A stretch of DNA of 64,000 nt. It comes from Candidatus Amarobacter glycogenicus (GTDB lineage: Bacteria; Chloroflexota; Dehalococcoidia; Tepidiformales; Tepidiformaceae). Position 1 is the first letter of the stretch; the number at the start of each line of letters is the position of its first letter. Below the pieces are notes generated by a model. It saw only the letters and a list, made by a program, of their open reading frames with translations. It was not told the DNA's origin and made no database searches. A program made the position numbers and the translations under genes. The stretch is from positions 385,487 to 449,486 of the forward strand of contig JADJZF010000001.1 in assembly GCA_016719395.1 (NCBI GenBank). The letters are read 5' to 3'. Positions 47,169-57,097 of the stretch are shown here, in pieces.

Positions 47169-50100
47169 CTAGCGGACCGGCGCCTGGAGGGTGATCCGGG
47201 TGCCGGCCCCGGCCGCGCTCTCCACTTCCAGTGTCCCGCCGGCATCTCGGGCACGCTCCCGCATAGACTGCAACCCAAGGTGGCCGGGAAACTCGCCGTC
47301 GACGTCGAAACCCTGGCCGTCGTCGGTGATTTCGAGGCGGAGCTCGCTGTTCTCGACCGAGAGCGTCAAGTCGATGCGGGTCGCGCGGGCGTGTTTCACC
47401 GTGTTGTGCATCGACTCCTGGGCGATGCGGTAGGCAGCTTCCTTCAGGTCCAGCGAGACCTCCGGCTCGTCGCAAAGGTGCGCGGTGACGCTCACTCCGT
47501 AACGCGCCTGGGTGGCCGCCACCTGCCGCCCGATCGCTGCCACGAGCCCCTCCTGGGCAATGGACTCGGGCCGCAATTCGAAAATGAGGGCCCGCATCTC
47601 GGTGAGCCCGGCCTCTGCCAGCGAGAGCACGTAGTCGAGTGGTTCAGACACGCTGGCGGGCGCGCCATCGCCCAGCCGGCGGCGCGCCGTCCGCGCGCCC
47701 AGGGCGATGCCATAAAGAGCCTGTGAGACCGAATCGTGCAACTCGCGCGCCAGTCGCTGCCGCTCTTCCAGCGCCGCCGCCGCCGAAGCACGTTCGTAGA
47801 GGCGGGCGTTCTCCACAACGAGGCCGGTCTGATCGGCGACCGCTTCAACGAAGGTGCGCTCCTCCTCATCGGGCCCGGTCTTCCCCGGATAGCCGAGCAC
47901 CAGCACGCCCAGGGCTTCGTTGGCATAGCTGATTGGAGCGAGGAGGACCGAGTCCCAGCCGGCGGCGCTGAAGTGCTCGCTCACCCCCGCGTAGCGCGGG
48001 TCGTCGATCCGCTCGCTCAGTGCCTCTGCGAGATAGATGGTCCGCCTCTCTGCCATCGCCCGTAGCGCGGCTGTGCCCCCGCCCATTTGGAAGGTGGCCC
48101 GCATGGCTTCGCCGAACCCGTCCGGGACCCCGTCGGCACCGAGCATTCGCATCCCGCCGCCGGGGCCGTCGTCCAGCGCCACGGCGCAGGTGACCGCCGT
48201 GGTGGCGCGGACGATGTGGGCCGCCATGCGGTCCATCAGCTCCTGCAAGGAGAGTTCGAGGGAGAAGCTGGAAGCGATGTGAGTGAGGGCCTCCAGTTGC
48301 CGGACGCGCTTCTCGGTCTGAGCGAACAGCATCGCGTTCTCGATCGCGGTGGCCGCCTGCCGTGCCATCGCCGTGATCAGTCCGACCTCTCGCTCGTCGG
48401 GCAGTTCTCCCGGCCGGTAGTAGGTCTCCAGCGTGCCCAGGTCCCGGTCCCCGTAGCGCATCGGGACGATAACGATGGCATCCCACTCAGCGCCCGCTAC
48501 TTTTTCGCCCAGCTGCGCGTACAACGGTTCGCGTGCGATCCCGGCGCGTACCCCCTCGATGATCACCGGTTTGTGCGACGCCAGCGCCTGCTGGTTGGGT
48601 CGAGGTGCTCCCTTCCGGATCGCATCATCGATGGCGGCAAAGAAGCCTTCCGGCAACCCCACTTCGCCTCCCAGCGCCAGCATCCCTGCGGAATCGACCG
48701 TGCTCAGCGAGGCTGCGACCGCATGTGTCGATTCGACGACGCGCTGGGCGACGGACTTGAGCGTCGCCTCGACTGACTTCTCGAGGTCCAGGGACGTCGC
48801 CACCCGCGAGAGGGCGGTCATCTCGGCCGCGCGCCGCTCCGCTTCCGCGAAGAGGCGCGCGTTTTCAATTGCTATCGCGGCCTGGTTGGCGATGGCCATC
48901 CCCAGGCTTGCCGAGGCTTCGCTGAACGCGCCCTCTTCGTTGGAGGACACACCGATGAACCCGATGAACCGTCCTTTGTGGACCATCGGCAACGCCATCC
49001 ACGCGACGACGTTGGCGAACGTGGTGTCCAGGTGAGCCCCCGTCACCCACCTGAAGTCGCGCGCGAACGCCGTTTCGCCTCGGACGTTCGCCACCACGAT
49101 CGGCTTGCCGTTGAGCAGTGCGGAGAACGAGTGTCGCAGCCCCTCCGCGGTGAAACCGCGGGATTCGGCCGAAGACCCGGCCTCTCCGCGACCGCCGATG
49201 TCCCTTGCATAGCGCGTCACCAGTTCGTCGCCTTCAAGGACGAGGACTGATCCCCCCGTCGACGGCACGATCGCTGCCAGCTGGTCGAGCACCAGCGCGA
49301 AGAGTTCCTCGGTGTCCAGGGTCGAGGCGACGGTGTTTGACACATCAAGCAACAACGAGAGCTCACGTGTTCGCTCTTCCACGCGCCGTTCCAGCAGTTC
49401 TTGCTGCTCGACCTCCTCGGTCACGTCTCGGATGACCGAGAGGATGTGCGGCCGCCCGAAGTACGTGGCGCGAGTCGCGAACACGCTCGACATGAACGTG
49501 CTGCCGTCCTTGCGGACGCTCTCGGCCCTTGTTCGGAAGGGGCGTCCTTCGGCGATCGCGGCGACCAGCGCTTCGCCCTTCGCAAGGGCCGGCGGATGAA
49601 CAACGGTGAAGGGGTCGAGCGCGCGCAGCTCATCCAGCGAATAGCCGTACATCTCCTGCGCCGCATGGTTCGCATCCACCACCCGGTCCTCCAGGTCCGT
49701 GATGACGATGGCATCGCTCACGGATTGGAAGATCTGGCGCGTGCTTTCCTCGCGTTCCGCCAGCATCCGCGAGGTTTGTTCGCGCTCGGTGATTTCCCGA
49801 ATGAGGGCATCGTTCCGGCTCCGCACTTCCTGGATCATCCGGTTGAACGAAGCCGCCAGGTCTCCGAGTTCATCTTTCGATTGCACGGCGATCGTCGCGT
49901 TGAAGTTACCGGCGGCGACCGCTCGTGTACCGGAAACTAACGCCTCGATGGGGGTGAGGAGGATCCGCCGGTTGAGCCACGCTGTACTGCCGAGGGCGAC
50001 GAGGAACAACAACGCCATCGAGAGGATAATGAAGGCCAGCGTGCGGTTCCCTTCGGACTGGATCGCCTGGGTGACGCCGGCGGCTTCGGACGTCAGCTCA

Positions 50101-51131
50101 TCGACCGGGGCGACCAGTGCCAGGCTGCCGCCGACAGGCTGGAACGGGGCATACGCTACGAAGTAGTCCCGGCCTTCGAAGGCGAACCTGGCGACGTTCG
50201 CGTTCCCGGCCTGCATGTCTTTCAGTGCCGCCGCGAACGAAGGGTTCGCGCCTTCCGCCGCCAGGCCCCGCACGAGTTCGTGCTTCCTTGTCTCCAGGAA
50301 CTCTCCGGACTGGTCAACGTAGAACGCATACCCCCCGGGGCTGGGCGCGAGGCTATCCACCGTCTCCGTGAGCAAGTCGAGCGAAACGTCAACGCCGATT
50401 ACGCCCCGATAGCCAGTCTGGCCGTACACCGGCGTGTAGGCCGTCATCACCAGGCCCTTTTGGTATTCATCCTGGTACGGCGGAGTCCAGAGCGTGGCTC
50501 CCGCGGGATTGCCCGCCGGCCCCATATCCCCGTGAAGCGCGCCAAGCTGCGCACCGGTAATCTCGGCGTTGCGGAACGAGCCGGACGACGGGTAATAGCG
50601 TGTCACGCCGTCGAGTGAGACGAAGTAGATCGCAATGGGCCGGAATGCTTCGTCGATCAGCCCCGCCTCGTTGCTGGCAAAAAGCGCGCGGAAGAAGCCA
50701 TCGAGGACGGCGGACTCGCGAGCGTCGGTCTCGACCCTGCCTTCAACTGCCGTCCACGCCGGGATTAGCAGGTCGCTGATCCGGCCAGGCGTGGGGTCGA
50801 AACGCGCACCGGTGCTTGCCTGTTGAAGACTGTCAGGCGCCAGCGGGGGAGCGCCGGCCCCGTATTCGGCCAGGAAACGGGCGGATTGCCGGCCCCAGTC
50901 AGCCCCGGGAAGCAGCTGCAGCGCCCCGATGGTCGCTTGCGAGGTGATGTTCTCCTGGAGGTGGCGCCGGCCTTCGCGTTCCAGCCCGTTCCGGCTTTCC
51001 AGGGCTGCGTCGTCCTGCGAGCTGTTGAACCCAACCAGGACCAGCACCGTCGTCGCCGCGCCGAGCAAGAGGATGAACAGCAAGAGCGAAAGGTTCAGCT
51101 TCGGGCCGAGGCGCAACGAAAGCGATGACAT
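47169..51131 (-). CDS. Large membrane histidine kinase (dCache-HAMP-PAS-GAFx3-HisKA_3, NarX-like)
   Basis: 1320 aa. A signal/TM helix (about 10-35) and a large extracytoplasmic dCache-type sensor (SGEFLETRKHELVRGLAAEGA) are followed by a second helix, HAMP, PAS with SIT (IQSVSDAIVITDLEDRVVDANHAAQEMYGYSLDELRAL), then three GAF domains (the first after STLDTEELFALVLDQL). The HisKA_3 H-box is ELHDSVSQALYGIALG and the ATPase end is DGQGFD..GHLGLQSMRERA. It is followed upstream by the NarL-type regulator (21-bp gap), its partner. The ATG has an AAGGA ribosome-binding site. Confidence 0.92.
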   Translation of the reverse strand: MSSLSLRLGPKLNLSLLLFILLLGAATTVLVLVGFNSSQDDAALESRNGLEREGRRHLQENITSQATIGALQLLPGADWGRQSARFLAEYGAGAPPLAPDSLQQASTGARFDPTPGRISDLLIPAWTAVEGRVETDARESAVLDGFFRALFASNEAGLIDEAFRPIAIYFVSLDGVTRYYPSSGSFRNAEITGAQLGALHGDMGPAGNPAGATLWTPPYQDEYQKGLVMTAYTPVYGQTGYRGVIGVDVSLDLLTETVDSLAPSPGGYAFYVDQSGEFLETRKHELVRGLAAEGANPSFAAALKDMQAGNANVARFAFEGRDYFVAYAPFQPVGGSLALVAPVDELTSEAAGVTQAIQSEGNRTLAFIILSMALLFLVALGSTAWLNRRILLTPIEALVSGTRAVAAGNFNATIAVQSKDELGDLAASFNRMIQEVRSRNDALIREITEREQTSRMLAEREESTRQIFQSVSDAIVITDLEDRVVDANHAAQEMYGYSLDELRALDPFTVVHPPALAKGEALVAAIAEGRPFRTRAESVRKDGSTFMSSVFATRATYFGRPHILSVIRDVTEEVEQQELLERRVEERTRELSLLLDVSNTVASTLDTEELFALVLDQLAAIVPSTGGSVLVLEGDELVTRYARDIGGRGEAGSSAESRGFTAEGLRHSFSALLNGKPIVVANVRGETAFARDFRWVTGAHLDTTFANVVAWMALPMVHKGRFIGFIGVSSNEEGAFSEASASLGMAIANQAAIAIENARLFAEAERRAAEMTALSRVATSLDLEKSVEATLKSVAQRVVESTHAVAASLSTVDSAGMLALGGEVGLPEGFFAAIDDAIRKGAPRPNQQALASHKPVIIEGVRAGIAREPLYAQLGEKVAGAEWDAIVIVPMRYGDRDLGTLETYYRPGELPDEREVGLITAMARQAATAIENAMLFAQTEKRVRQLEALTHIASSFSLELSLQELMDRMAAHIVRATTAVTCAVALDDGPGGGMRMLGADGVPDGFGEAMRATFQMGGGTAALRAMAERRTIYLAEALSERIDDPRYAGVSEHFSAAGWDSVLLAPISYANEALGVLVLGYPGKTGPDEEERTFVEAVADQTGLVVENARLYERASAAAALEERQRLARELHDSVSQALYGIALGARTARRRLGDGAPASVSEPLDYVLSLAEAGLTEMRALIFELRPESIAQEGLVAAIGRQVAATQARYGVSVTAHLCDEPEVSLDLKEAAYRIAQESMHNTVKHARATRIDLTLSVENSELRLEITDDGQGFDVDGEFPGHLGLQSMRERARDAGGTLEVESAAGAGTRITLQAPVR

Positions 51132-51152
51132 GCGCTCGTTCCTTGCTCTGCG

Positions 51153-51785
51153 TCAGTCGAGCGGGCCGAGGCCGATTTGGCGGGCATAGAGCGCCGCCTG
51201 TGTCCGGCTCTGGACGCCGAGTTTGACGAGGATGCTCGAAACGTGCGTCTTCACCGTGTTTTCGCCGATGAAGAGCGCCCCCGCGATCTCCTTGTTCGCC
51301 TTTCCCTGGGCGAGGAGCCGCAGGACATCGGTCTCCCGTTCAGTCAGCGTCTCGGGGCTGTCCGGCGCGCGCACTTCCCGGACGAGCCGCGCCGCTGCCT
51401 GGGGCGAGAGCTGCACCTGGCCGTTCGCCGCCGCCTTGATCGCCCGAGTCAGTTCGTCGGCCTGGGTATCCTTCAGGAGGTAGCCGATCGCCCCCGCCCG
51501 TACGGCCCCCACGACAGAAGCGTCTTCTAGCACCGAAGTCAGGGCGATCACTTCCGTCTCCGGGACCTCCCTGCGGATGTGCCCGATCGCCGTGATCCCA
51601 TCCATCACCGGCATCAGCAGGTCCATCAGCACGACGTCCGGTTTGAGTTGTTTCGCGAGGGCGAGCGCCTCGCTCCCGTTCTGAGCTTCGCCGATGATGT
51701 CGAACTCGGTGTCGTCTTCGAGGAACATCTTCAGGCCCTGGCGGACGACGGCGTGGTCATCGGCGATCACGATTCGGATGGGCAT
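51153..51785 (-). CDS. NarL/LuxR-type response regulator
   Basis: 210 aa from ATG 51785 with GGAGG 5-6 bases upstream; the open frame upstream is not family-like. Receiver domain: acidic D9/D10, phosphoacceptor D55 (VVLMDLLMP), K105. The C-terminal LuxR-type HTH (TLTERETDVLRLLAQGKANKEIAGALFIGENTVKTHVSSIL) binds DNA. It is the first gene of the operon with the large kinase at 47.2-51.1 kb and its evident partner. Target genes are not known. Confidence 0.95.
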   Translation of the reverse strand: MPIRIVIADDHAVVRQGLKMFLEDDTEFDIIGEAQNGSEALALAKQLKPDVVLMDLLMPVMDGITAIGHIRREVPETEVIALTSVLEDASVVGAVRAGAIGYLLKDTQADELTRAIKAAANGQVQLSPQAAARLVREVRAPDSPETLTERETDVLRLLAQGKANKEIAGALFIGENTVKTHVSSILVKLGVQSRTQAALYARQIGLGPLD

Positions 51786-51899
51786 GAGTCCTCCGGGGCA
51801 ACCTTTTGGCGAATGCACCGCAATTCCCCGAACTATATCACCGCGAATCTCGCCAACCCTCCTCATCCTTTCGGCTGAGCGCGTCTCCCCCGAAGTGAC

Positions 51900-52110
51900 T
51901 TGCCGCGCCGCGACATCGGCCGCAGGACCTCGATCACCTATCCCGGTGGCTCGAACCAGGTGACCTACGGCTACGACAACGCGAACCGACTCACATCTGT
52001 CACCGACTGGAACTCGAACTCCACCACGTATTCGTACGATGATGCAGGCAGGATGACGACGACGACGCTTCCCTCGGGCACGGTCGCCATTGATACTGAA
52101 GGCTGCGAAG
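51900..52110 (+). pseudogene. Rhs/YD-repeat fragment
   Basis: A plus-strand frame contains YD repeats ([24 protein letters not shown] and [19 protein letters not shown]) for ~60 residues, then loses family character. YD repeats belong to very large Rhs/teneurin-type surface or toxin-delivery proteins, and nothing upstream links to a start. It is a remnant of a gene of thousands of bases. Confidence 0.75.
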
Positions 52111-53038
52111 TTGGAAACGTCGGGTGTCACGAACGGGCCAGGGGGATACCGCACGGCGCGGGACCAGCAGGGACGCATACCGCAGAGTTGCGACCTCCGC
52201 TGAGGAATCGGGACCGGGCCTGCGACCACCGGGGTACTGCCTTTGACGCTGGTTGCACGAGCAGACCGTCGGGTGCCAAGCGCCGACGACAGGGGGATAG
52301 AGCGTGACGCCGCGAGCCCGGCCGGCGATCGCGTCCTTGGACAGCGGAACCGATTGCGGCAGCGCACGTTCCTGGGTTCGTGACTGTAGGGCGCGGTGAA
52401 CCGGTGACGACAAGTTCGACCAGGGGAGGCCTTTGCGACTCCTGTCGCCATCGCACGCGTTCACCGGGACGGGCCGGCGTGCCGCTAGGTCTTGCTGACG
52501 GCCCAGTACGCCCGTTGGCATGCGGCCATGAAACGGGGCTGGGCGTCCTGGCGAACGACGCCAGATGGCCATCCTAACCGCACAGCCAAAGCCTACACCC
52601 AGGACACCGGCAAGGGCCTCCGGCGGCCCCGCGAACGAGCTCCCGGGCCAGCAGACGGATGGGACGGCCGGAACTGCGGGCCACGGTGATCAGGGCGACG
52701 GGACGTCCTCCGCCGATCCGCTGGCGCGCGTCCTTCGGGACCGTCTCAGCGCGCGGCGCCAAACAAAAAAATTTGAGCCCCCCAGGTCAGCGGCGGGGCG
52801 ACCACTTCCTGCCTGTTCCCAGATTCCTCCGGCGACATCGCTTCCGCGTCCCTGGGCGGTCGTCGCTTCGGACTGCAAGACGGGGGTTGTTCAACCGAGT
52901 TCGCGATCGCACGGCGGTCGAACGCCGCGGCGGCCATCGCCTGGTAGGGGATCCTGGCAAAGGGGCGGGGCGCGCTCCCTCAGAGACCCCCCTTTGGAGC
53001 ACGAGTGGTTGGCAGGATCCGAGTATGGAGGAACCGCC
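52111..53038. other. Decayed island interior without recognisable gene
   Basis: About 930 bp in which all frames are short or have unnatural composition. One plus frame reads [26 protein letters not shown] and may be the rest of an Rhs C-terminal module, but I cannot place it. A seven-A run is near 52766. No inverted repeats of an insertion sequence were seen. Confidence 0.45.
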
Positions 53039-53530
53039 GTGACGCAGTGCCTCCGGTGAAGCTGGTTGCGGGCGCTGTGGCCTCACCGGCTGGGTAGCGT
53101 TGCTCGCGATGGCCGCCTGCGACGACCCCAAGGTCGCTGTCGGCGTCTTCCGAGACGAGAGCGGCAACCTGACGATTCTGTACGATCCGTGCCACGAGGG
53201 TCGGAGAGTCAAGTCCGTCGAACTCTTCGTCGAGGTGCCTCGCCTGGGCAATCCGCTCTGAGGGGGCCGGGACCAAGGCGTTCGCCGTCGGGGAGTCCGC
53301 ACCGGATGGCTTCCAAGTTGAGCAGCCCCTTGGAGAGCCGATAGTTGCGGGCCGTGTACGTGTTGAGGTAAACGGGGTTTGGAGCCCGGTGTTCGCGATC
53401 ACCGAGGCCCCCACGGGACCGTGTGCTCGTGCCCGGAGAGAGCGCAATGTCGAGAGACCAGTTCTTTGCGCGGAATACGTGCTACCGCACGCATGACGGC
53501 TTGGTGGTCGGCGCGGGGACTTCGACCTAG
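53039..53530 (+). pseudogene. Actinobacterial-type lipoprotein gene broken by several frameshifts
   Basis: GGAGG at ~53027-53031 and GTG 53039 begin MTQCLR; frames then shift to VALLAMAACDDPKVAVGVF (a lipobox with AAC), DESGNLTILYDPCHEGRRVKSVELFV, and again to TKAFAVGESAPDGFQVEQPLGEP..VEVNGVWSPVFAITEAPTG, ending MSRDQFFARNTCYRTHDG. Together they give one ~160-aa protein of a kind seen after Rhs-like genes in actinobacteria, possibly an immunity or accessory lipoprotein. At least three indels are needed. Confidence 0.6.
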
Positions 53531-53594
53531 GGCAGAATGACGCCAGTTGGTGGGATGGTGACGACGCGGCCAGGCCCGATCACCGGGACGACCT

Positions 53595-53796
53595 CGGACC
53601 GACCGCGGCAACGACACCTACTCGTGGGACTACGAGGACCGCATGGTCTCGGCCACGGTGAACTCGGTGACGACGACGTTCGCCTACCGCGGGGACGGCC
53701 TGCGCGACTCACGCGCGGTCAGCGGCGACGCGACGACGCAGTCACCTGGGACATCGCTTCTGGCCTCCCCGCCCAACCTGCTCCGCCCATCCACCA
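53595..53796 (+). pseudogene. Second Rhs fragment (YD repeats plus core end)
   Basis: The frame NDTYSWDYEDRMVSATVNSVTTTFAYRGDGLRDSRAV is a YD-repeat sequence near an Rhs core end. In the +1 frame VTWDIASGLP follows, the usual sequence before the toxin tip, so another frameshift lies at about 53745. With the remnant at 51.9 kb this brackets the island. Confidence 0.7.
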
Positions 53797-53829
53797 AAGC
53801 GGCGTCCCCCGATCACGGGGACGCCGCTT
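53797..53829. terminator. Terminator hairpin after the Rhs remnant
   Basis: 13-bp perfect stem (53797-53809 with 53817-53829), 7-base loop. It sits between the decayed island and the convergent esterase gene. Confidence 0.8.
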
Positions 53830-53864
53830 CCTGGCCTAACCGGCCTCGCGACACCGGCGACGCG

Positions 53865-54899
53865 TTACAGGTGGTCGCTGAAGAACTGGGCGACGATCAG
53901 GACGAGTTGGTTCGCACTCGGGTTCGGCGTGCCGCCCGTTGGTGCGAAGCTGTGGCCGGCGTGTTCAACTCGTATGAACGTGACGTCGACTCCGGCCGTG
54001 GCGAGGGCCGCCTCGAAGATCTCGGACTGCGAGATCGGGACGACAGGGTCTTCTTCGCCGTGCAACAGGAGGAAGTCGGCATCGCCGCTGGAGACGTAGT
54101 TCACGGCACTGGCTGCCTGCAGCTCCTCCGAATACGGGTCGGCCGAACCGAAGACGCGCGTGTGGGCGGCGTTGTGGCCCGCCATGTTCGGGTCGCTGAA
54201 GTCGCTGGCGCCAAACATCGAGACCACGACGCTCACCTCGCTCGAGTACCCCTCGTAGCCGCCCACCAGGTCGAAGTCGCCGTCTTCGGCGGTACCGAGC
54301 AGGTTCACGAGCTGGCCGCCCGCGCTGCCGCCGATGGCCCCGATCCGGTCCGGGTCGATGCCGTACTCGTAAGCGTTGGCACGGATGTGGCGGATCCCGC
54401 ACTGGACGTCCTGGATGTGCGCCGGAAACAGGTACTCAGGCGAGAGCCGGTAATCCACGGCGAAGACCACGAAACCTGCCTGCAGCAGCGAAGAGATGTA
54501 GCGCGTACCTTCTCCCTGGCTCCGGCTCCCGGAGGTCCAGCCGCCCCCGTGGACATAGACCACCGCCGGCGCCTCGCCGGTGCTGGTGTGGCCGTCCGGG
54601 TAATACACGTCCATTTGGAGCTCGACTCCATCGACGGGTTCGCAGAAGGTCACGGTCTCATCCGGGACGGCCGCCCCTGGCCGTGGGCCGCGCGTAGCCG
54701 GGGCATCGCCCGAAGGGGCCGGCAGCGCTGCGGCGCTGGTCGCGCTCGGCGCACCGGTTCCGGTCGTCGCCGTCACTGCGGACACGGCCGGGGGCTGCGG
54801 TGCGGAAGGCTTCGCATCCGCCGCGCCGCCCCAGAGGCAAGCGGCGAACACCGCGCTTCCCGTCACCACCCCGACTAAAGCTACCAATCGAGCCTTCAT
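53865..54899 (-). CDS. Secreted alpha/beta-hydrolase (esterase/lipase, hormone-sensitive-lipase-like)
   Basis: 344 aa from ATG 54899 with AAGGAG upstream. A signal region with Cys (AVFAAC) suggests a lipoprotein, followed by a low-complexity Thr/Ser/Pro linker. The catalytic core has HGGGW (oxyanion), nucleophile GGSAGG, the Asp in EEDPVVP and the His in EHAGHSF. The YRLSPEYLFPAHIQDV segment is typical for the BD-FAE/HSL-type family. It probably hydrolyses short-chain esters outside the cell. Substrate unknown. Confidence 0.9.
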   Translation of the reverse strand: MKARLVALVGVVTGSAVFAACLWGGAADAKPSAPQPPAVSAVTATTGTGAPSATSAAALPAPSGDAPATRGPRPGAAVPDETVTFCEPVDGVELQMDVYYPDGHTSTGEAPAVVYVHGGGWTSGSRSQGEGTRYISSLLQAGFVVFAVDYRLSPEYLFPAHIQDVQCGIRHIRANAYEYGIDPDRIGAIGGSAGGQLVNLLGTAEDGDFDLVGGYEGYSSEVSVVVSMFGASDFSDPNMAGHNAAHTRVFGSADPYSEELQAASAVNYVSSGDADFLLLHGEEDPVVPISQSEIFEAALATAGVDVTFIRVEHAGHSFAPTGGTPNPSANQLVLIVAQFFSDHL

Positions 54900-55087
54900 T
54901 GCCCTGCTCCTTCGACCCCGGGTTCTTGCCGGGGTGCTTGCAGGGAGAATGGCCGGGACCACCCACGGGGTGACTCCGGCAGGTAAAGGCGTCTGCAGCT
55001 TCGTAGGAAGCCGGTGTGAGGCGATGGGAGTCCTTCTTCCCCTGAAAGAGGTCCCCGGTGTCGCTCATGCCAAAGGGCTTTCCAGCG

Positions 55088-55452
55088 CTACGGGTAGCTT
55101 TCCACCGGCTGCTGGCGTAGCGCGGATGTCCGAGTGCCCGGCTTGGTCCACTTCGAGTCGGGGAGCGTGCCGAAGGTCACTGCCCGCAACTGGATCAGCA
55201 GGCACTTCTCGCAGTACATGGCGACTGTGCCTCGCGGTTGAAAACGGACTCGGCTGGAGACGTGGCAGCCCATGCAGAGGAACGGGAACGAGTATCCCGG
55301 GACCTTTCATTGAGGTTCGCCCCGCGGCAACGAGGGCAGAGTACCGGCTTTCCGACGATGCTGCGGATCATCTGGAACTGTTTCTCGTCATCGGTGAAGG
55401 AGAAGGCTGCGGCGCACAGGCTGCAAACGATAGGCTGGGTTTCTACGGACAT
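55088..55452 (-). CDS. Small zinc-ribbon protein with four CxxC knuckles (one frameshift)
   Basis: About 121 aa from ATG 55452. The first half has C10-x2-C13 and C39-x2-C42 (LCPRC). One base missing near 55278-55285 shifts the frame; restored, it continues CMGCHVSSRVRFQ and YCEKCLLIQL, two more pairs, and ends QPVESYP. This gives two zinc-binding ribbons in tandem. The family is common in Chloroflexi-like genomes but its role is unknown. It is divergent from the acyl-CoA dehydrogenase. Confidence 0.6.
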
Positions 55453-55719
55453 AGGAAAGGCGACCTCCGGGTCTGGTGACTCCGTCGATCGATCAGGCGC
55501 GGTTCGCGGGACTGAACGAGGAAGTACACCCACCGTACCACAGCGAGGAATGAGCAGTTTTACATCTCGCATTGGTATGCTTTCGACGGATTCGACGACC
55601 CTTGATCCAGTCGGCGCCGCCCGGGCCTCCTGGTCGATCCGGACCGGCCAGTCCTTTGTCCTCGCGGCTGGCCGTGTTTCAATACCGGCTCACCTTTCCC
55701 ACCCAACATGGAGCCTGTC

Positions 55720-56882
55720 ATGGACTTTGAGCTTTCGGAAGAGAACAAACTCATCAAGGACACAGCCCGCCGCATCGCCCGCGAGGTGGTCGCCCCGCGC
55801 GCGAAGGAACTCGATGAGACCGGCGAATACCCGCACGACTACTTCGAAGCGTTCAAGCAGGCAGGCATGCTCGGCATGGCCATCCCCGAGACGATGGGCG
55901 GCACCGGCAACGGCATCCTCCCGCTCTGTCTCGCCATCGAAGAAGTGGCGAAGTACGAATGCGGCGCAGGGCTCATGCTCGTCCTCAGCGGCCTGCCGAC
56001 TCGGCCGATCATGTTCGGTGGCACTCCCGAACAGCAGCAGAAATGGCTGCCCGCGCTCTCCGCTGGCGACCGCAAGGCCGCTTTCGCCTCACCGAGCCGG
56101 ACCATGGCTCCGATGCGGCCGCTCTCGAAACCCGCGCGACGCGCGACGGCGACGACTACGTGCTCAACGGGAACAAGGTCTACATCTCCGGGGGCACCGT
56201 TGCCGACCAGCTCACGGTCTTCGCGCGGACGGGTGGCCCCGGCGCGAAAGGCATCAGCGCCTTCGTCGTCGACGCCCATGCCGCTGGCGTCCGCATCGAC
56301 AGGACGGACGACAAGATGGGTGTCCGGAGTGTTCCGACGGCGCACTTCAGCTTCTCGGACGTGCGCGTGCCTTCAGAGAACCTGCTCGGCGGTGTCGAAG
56401 GGCAGGGATTCAATCACGCGATGCTCACGCTCAACTCGATGCGCCCGACCGTTGGCGCGCGCGGCGTGGGCCTGGCCGAAGGGGCTGCCGGTTACGCGAT
56501 GGAATGGGCGCGCGAGCGCAGGGCCTTCGGCAACGCAGTCATCGATTTCGAAGCGATCCAGTTCATGTTCGCCGACATGGCCATTCAGATTGAGGCCGCC
56601 CGGAACCTCGTCTACAAGGCCGCATGGCTCGTCGACCAGGGGAAGTTCATGAAGGAGTACGCCCACAACCTCTCGATCGCGAAGGCTTTCGCGACCGAAA
56701 TGGCGAACAAAGTCGCCTTCGACGCCCTCCAGGTGCTCGGAGCGCAGGGCTACATGAAGGATCACCCGCTGGAGCGGCACTACCGCGACGCGCGGCAGCT
56801 CACGATCGTCGAAGGCACCAGCCAGGTGCAGCGTGTGGTCATCAGCCGCGCCATGATCGACCGCGCGCTCGTCTACGGATAG
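55720..56882 (+). CDS. Acyl-CoA dehydrogenase (one frameshift)
   Basis: 387 aa from ATG 55720 (GGAG at 55710-55713; ATG 55708 is in frame upstream). One C is missing at 56097-56098; with it the FAD site FALTEPDHGSDAAAL is restored. The C-terminal half is intact with YGMEWARERRAFGNAV, the region RNLVYKAAWL and the catalytic-Glu motif IVEGTSQVQR. It resembles short/branched-chain or medium-chain acyl-CoA dehydrogenases and oxidises acyl-CoA to enoyl-CoA, with ETF as acceptor. It supports the lipid-degradation theme of the window. Confidence 0.93.
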
Positions 56883-56885
56883 ATC

Positions 56886-57097
56886 GTGACTCCTGGTTCC
56901 TCTCGCGAGAATCCCGTCGTCCGGCCGACCGCACGAGTCCTGCTGCTCGATGAACGCGACCGCACCCTGCTCTTCACGGTGGATGAACCCGACATCGACA
57001 CCGGCCTGCCGTTCTGGTTCCCCCCGGGCGGTGGTCTCGAAGCCGGCGAGATTTCCTCGTCGATGTCGATGGCCAGGCTTGACGCGATGCCCCTACC
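56886..57097 (+). pseudogene. Truncated Nudix hydrolase
   Basis: From GTG 56886 the frame reads ARVLLLDERDRTLLFTVDEP...FWFPPGGGLEAGE, the entry to a Nudix box, then has no REXXEEXG and turns to unrelated sequence at ~57055. The vapC stop is at 57098 in the opposite strand. The rest of the gene is absent from the window, as if lost when the toxin-antitoxin pair arrived. A frameshift alone does not restore the box. Confidence 0.65.

Noticed and set aside
52574..52762. Minus-strand frame with IGGGRPVALITVARSSGRPIRLLARELVRG in the decayed island
   Set aside because: No start signal, no recognised family, and neighbouring frames are noise; I could not support it as a gene.
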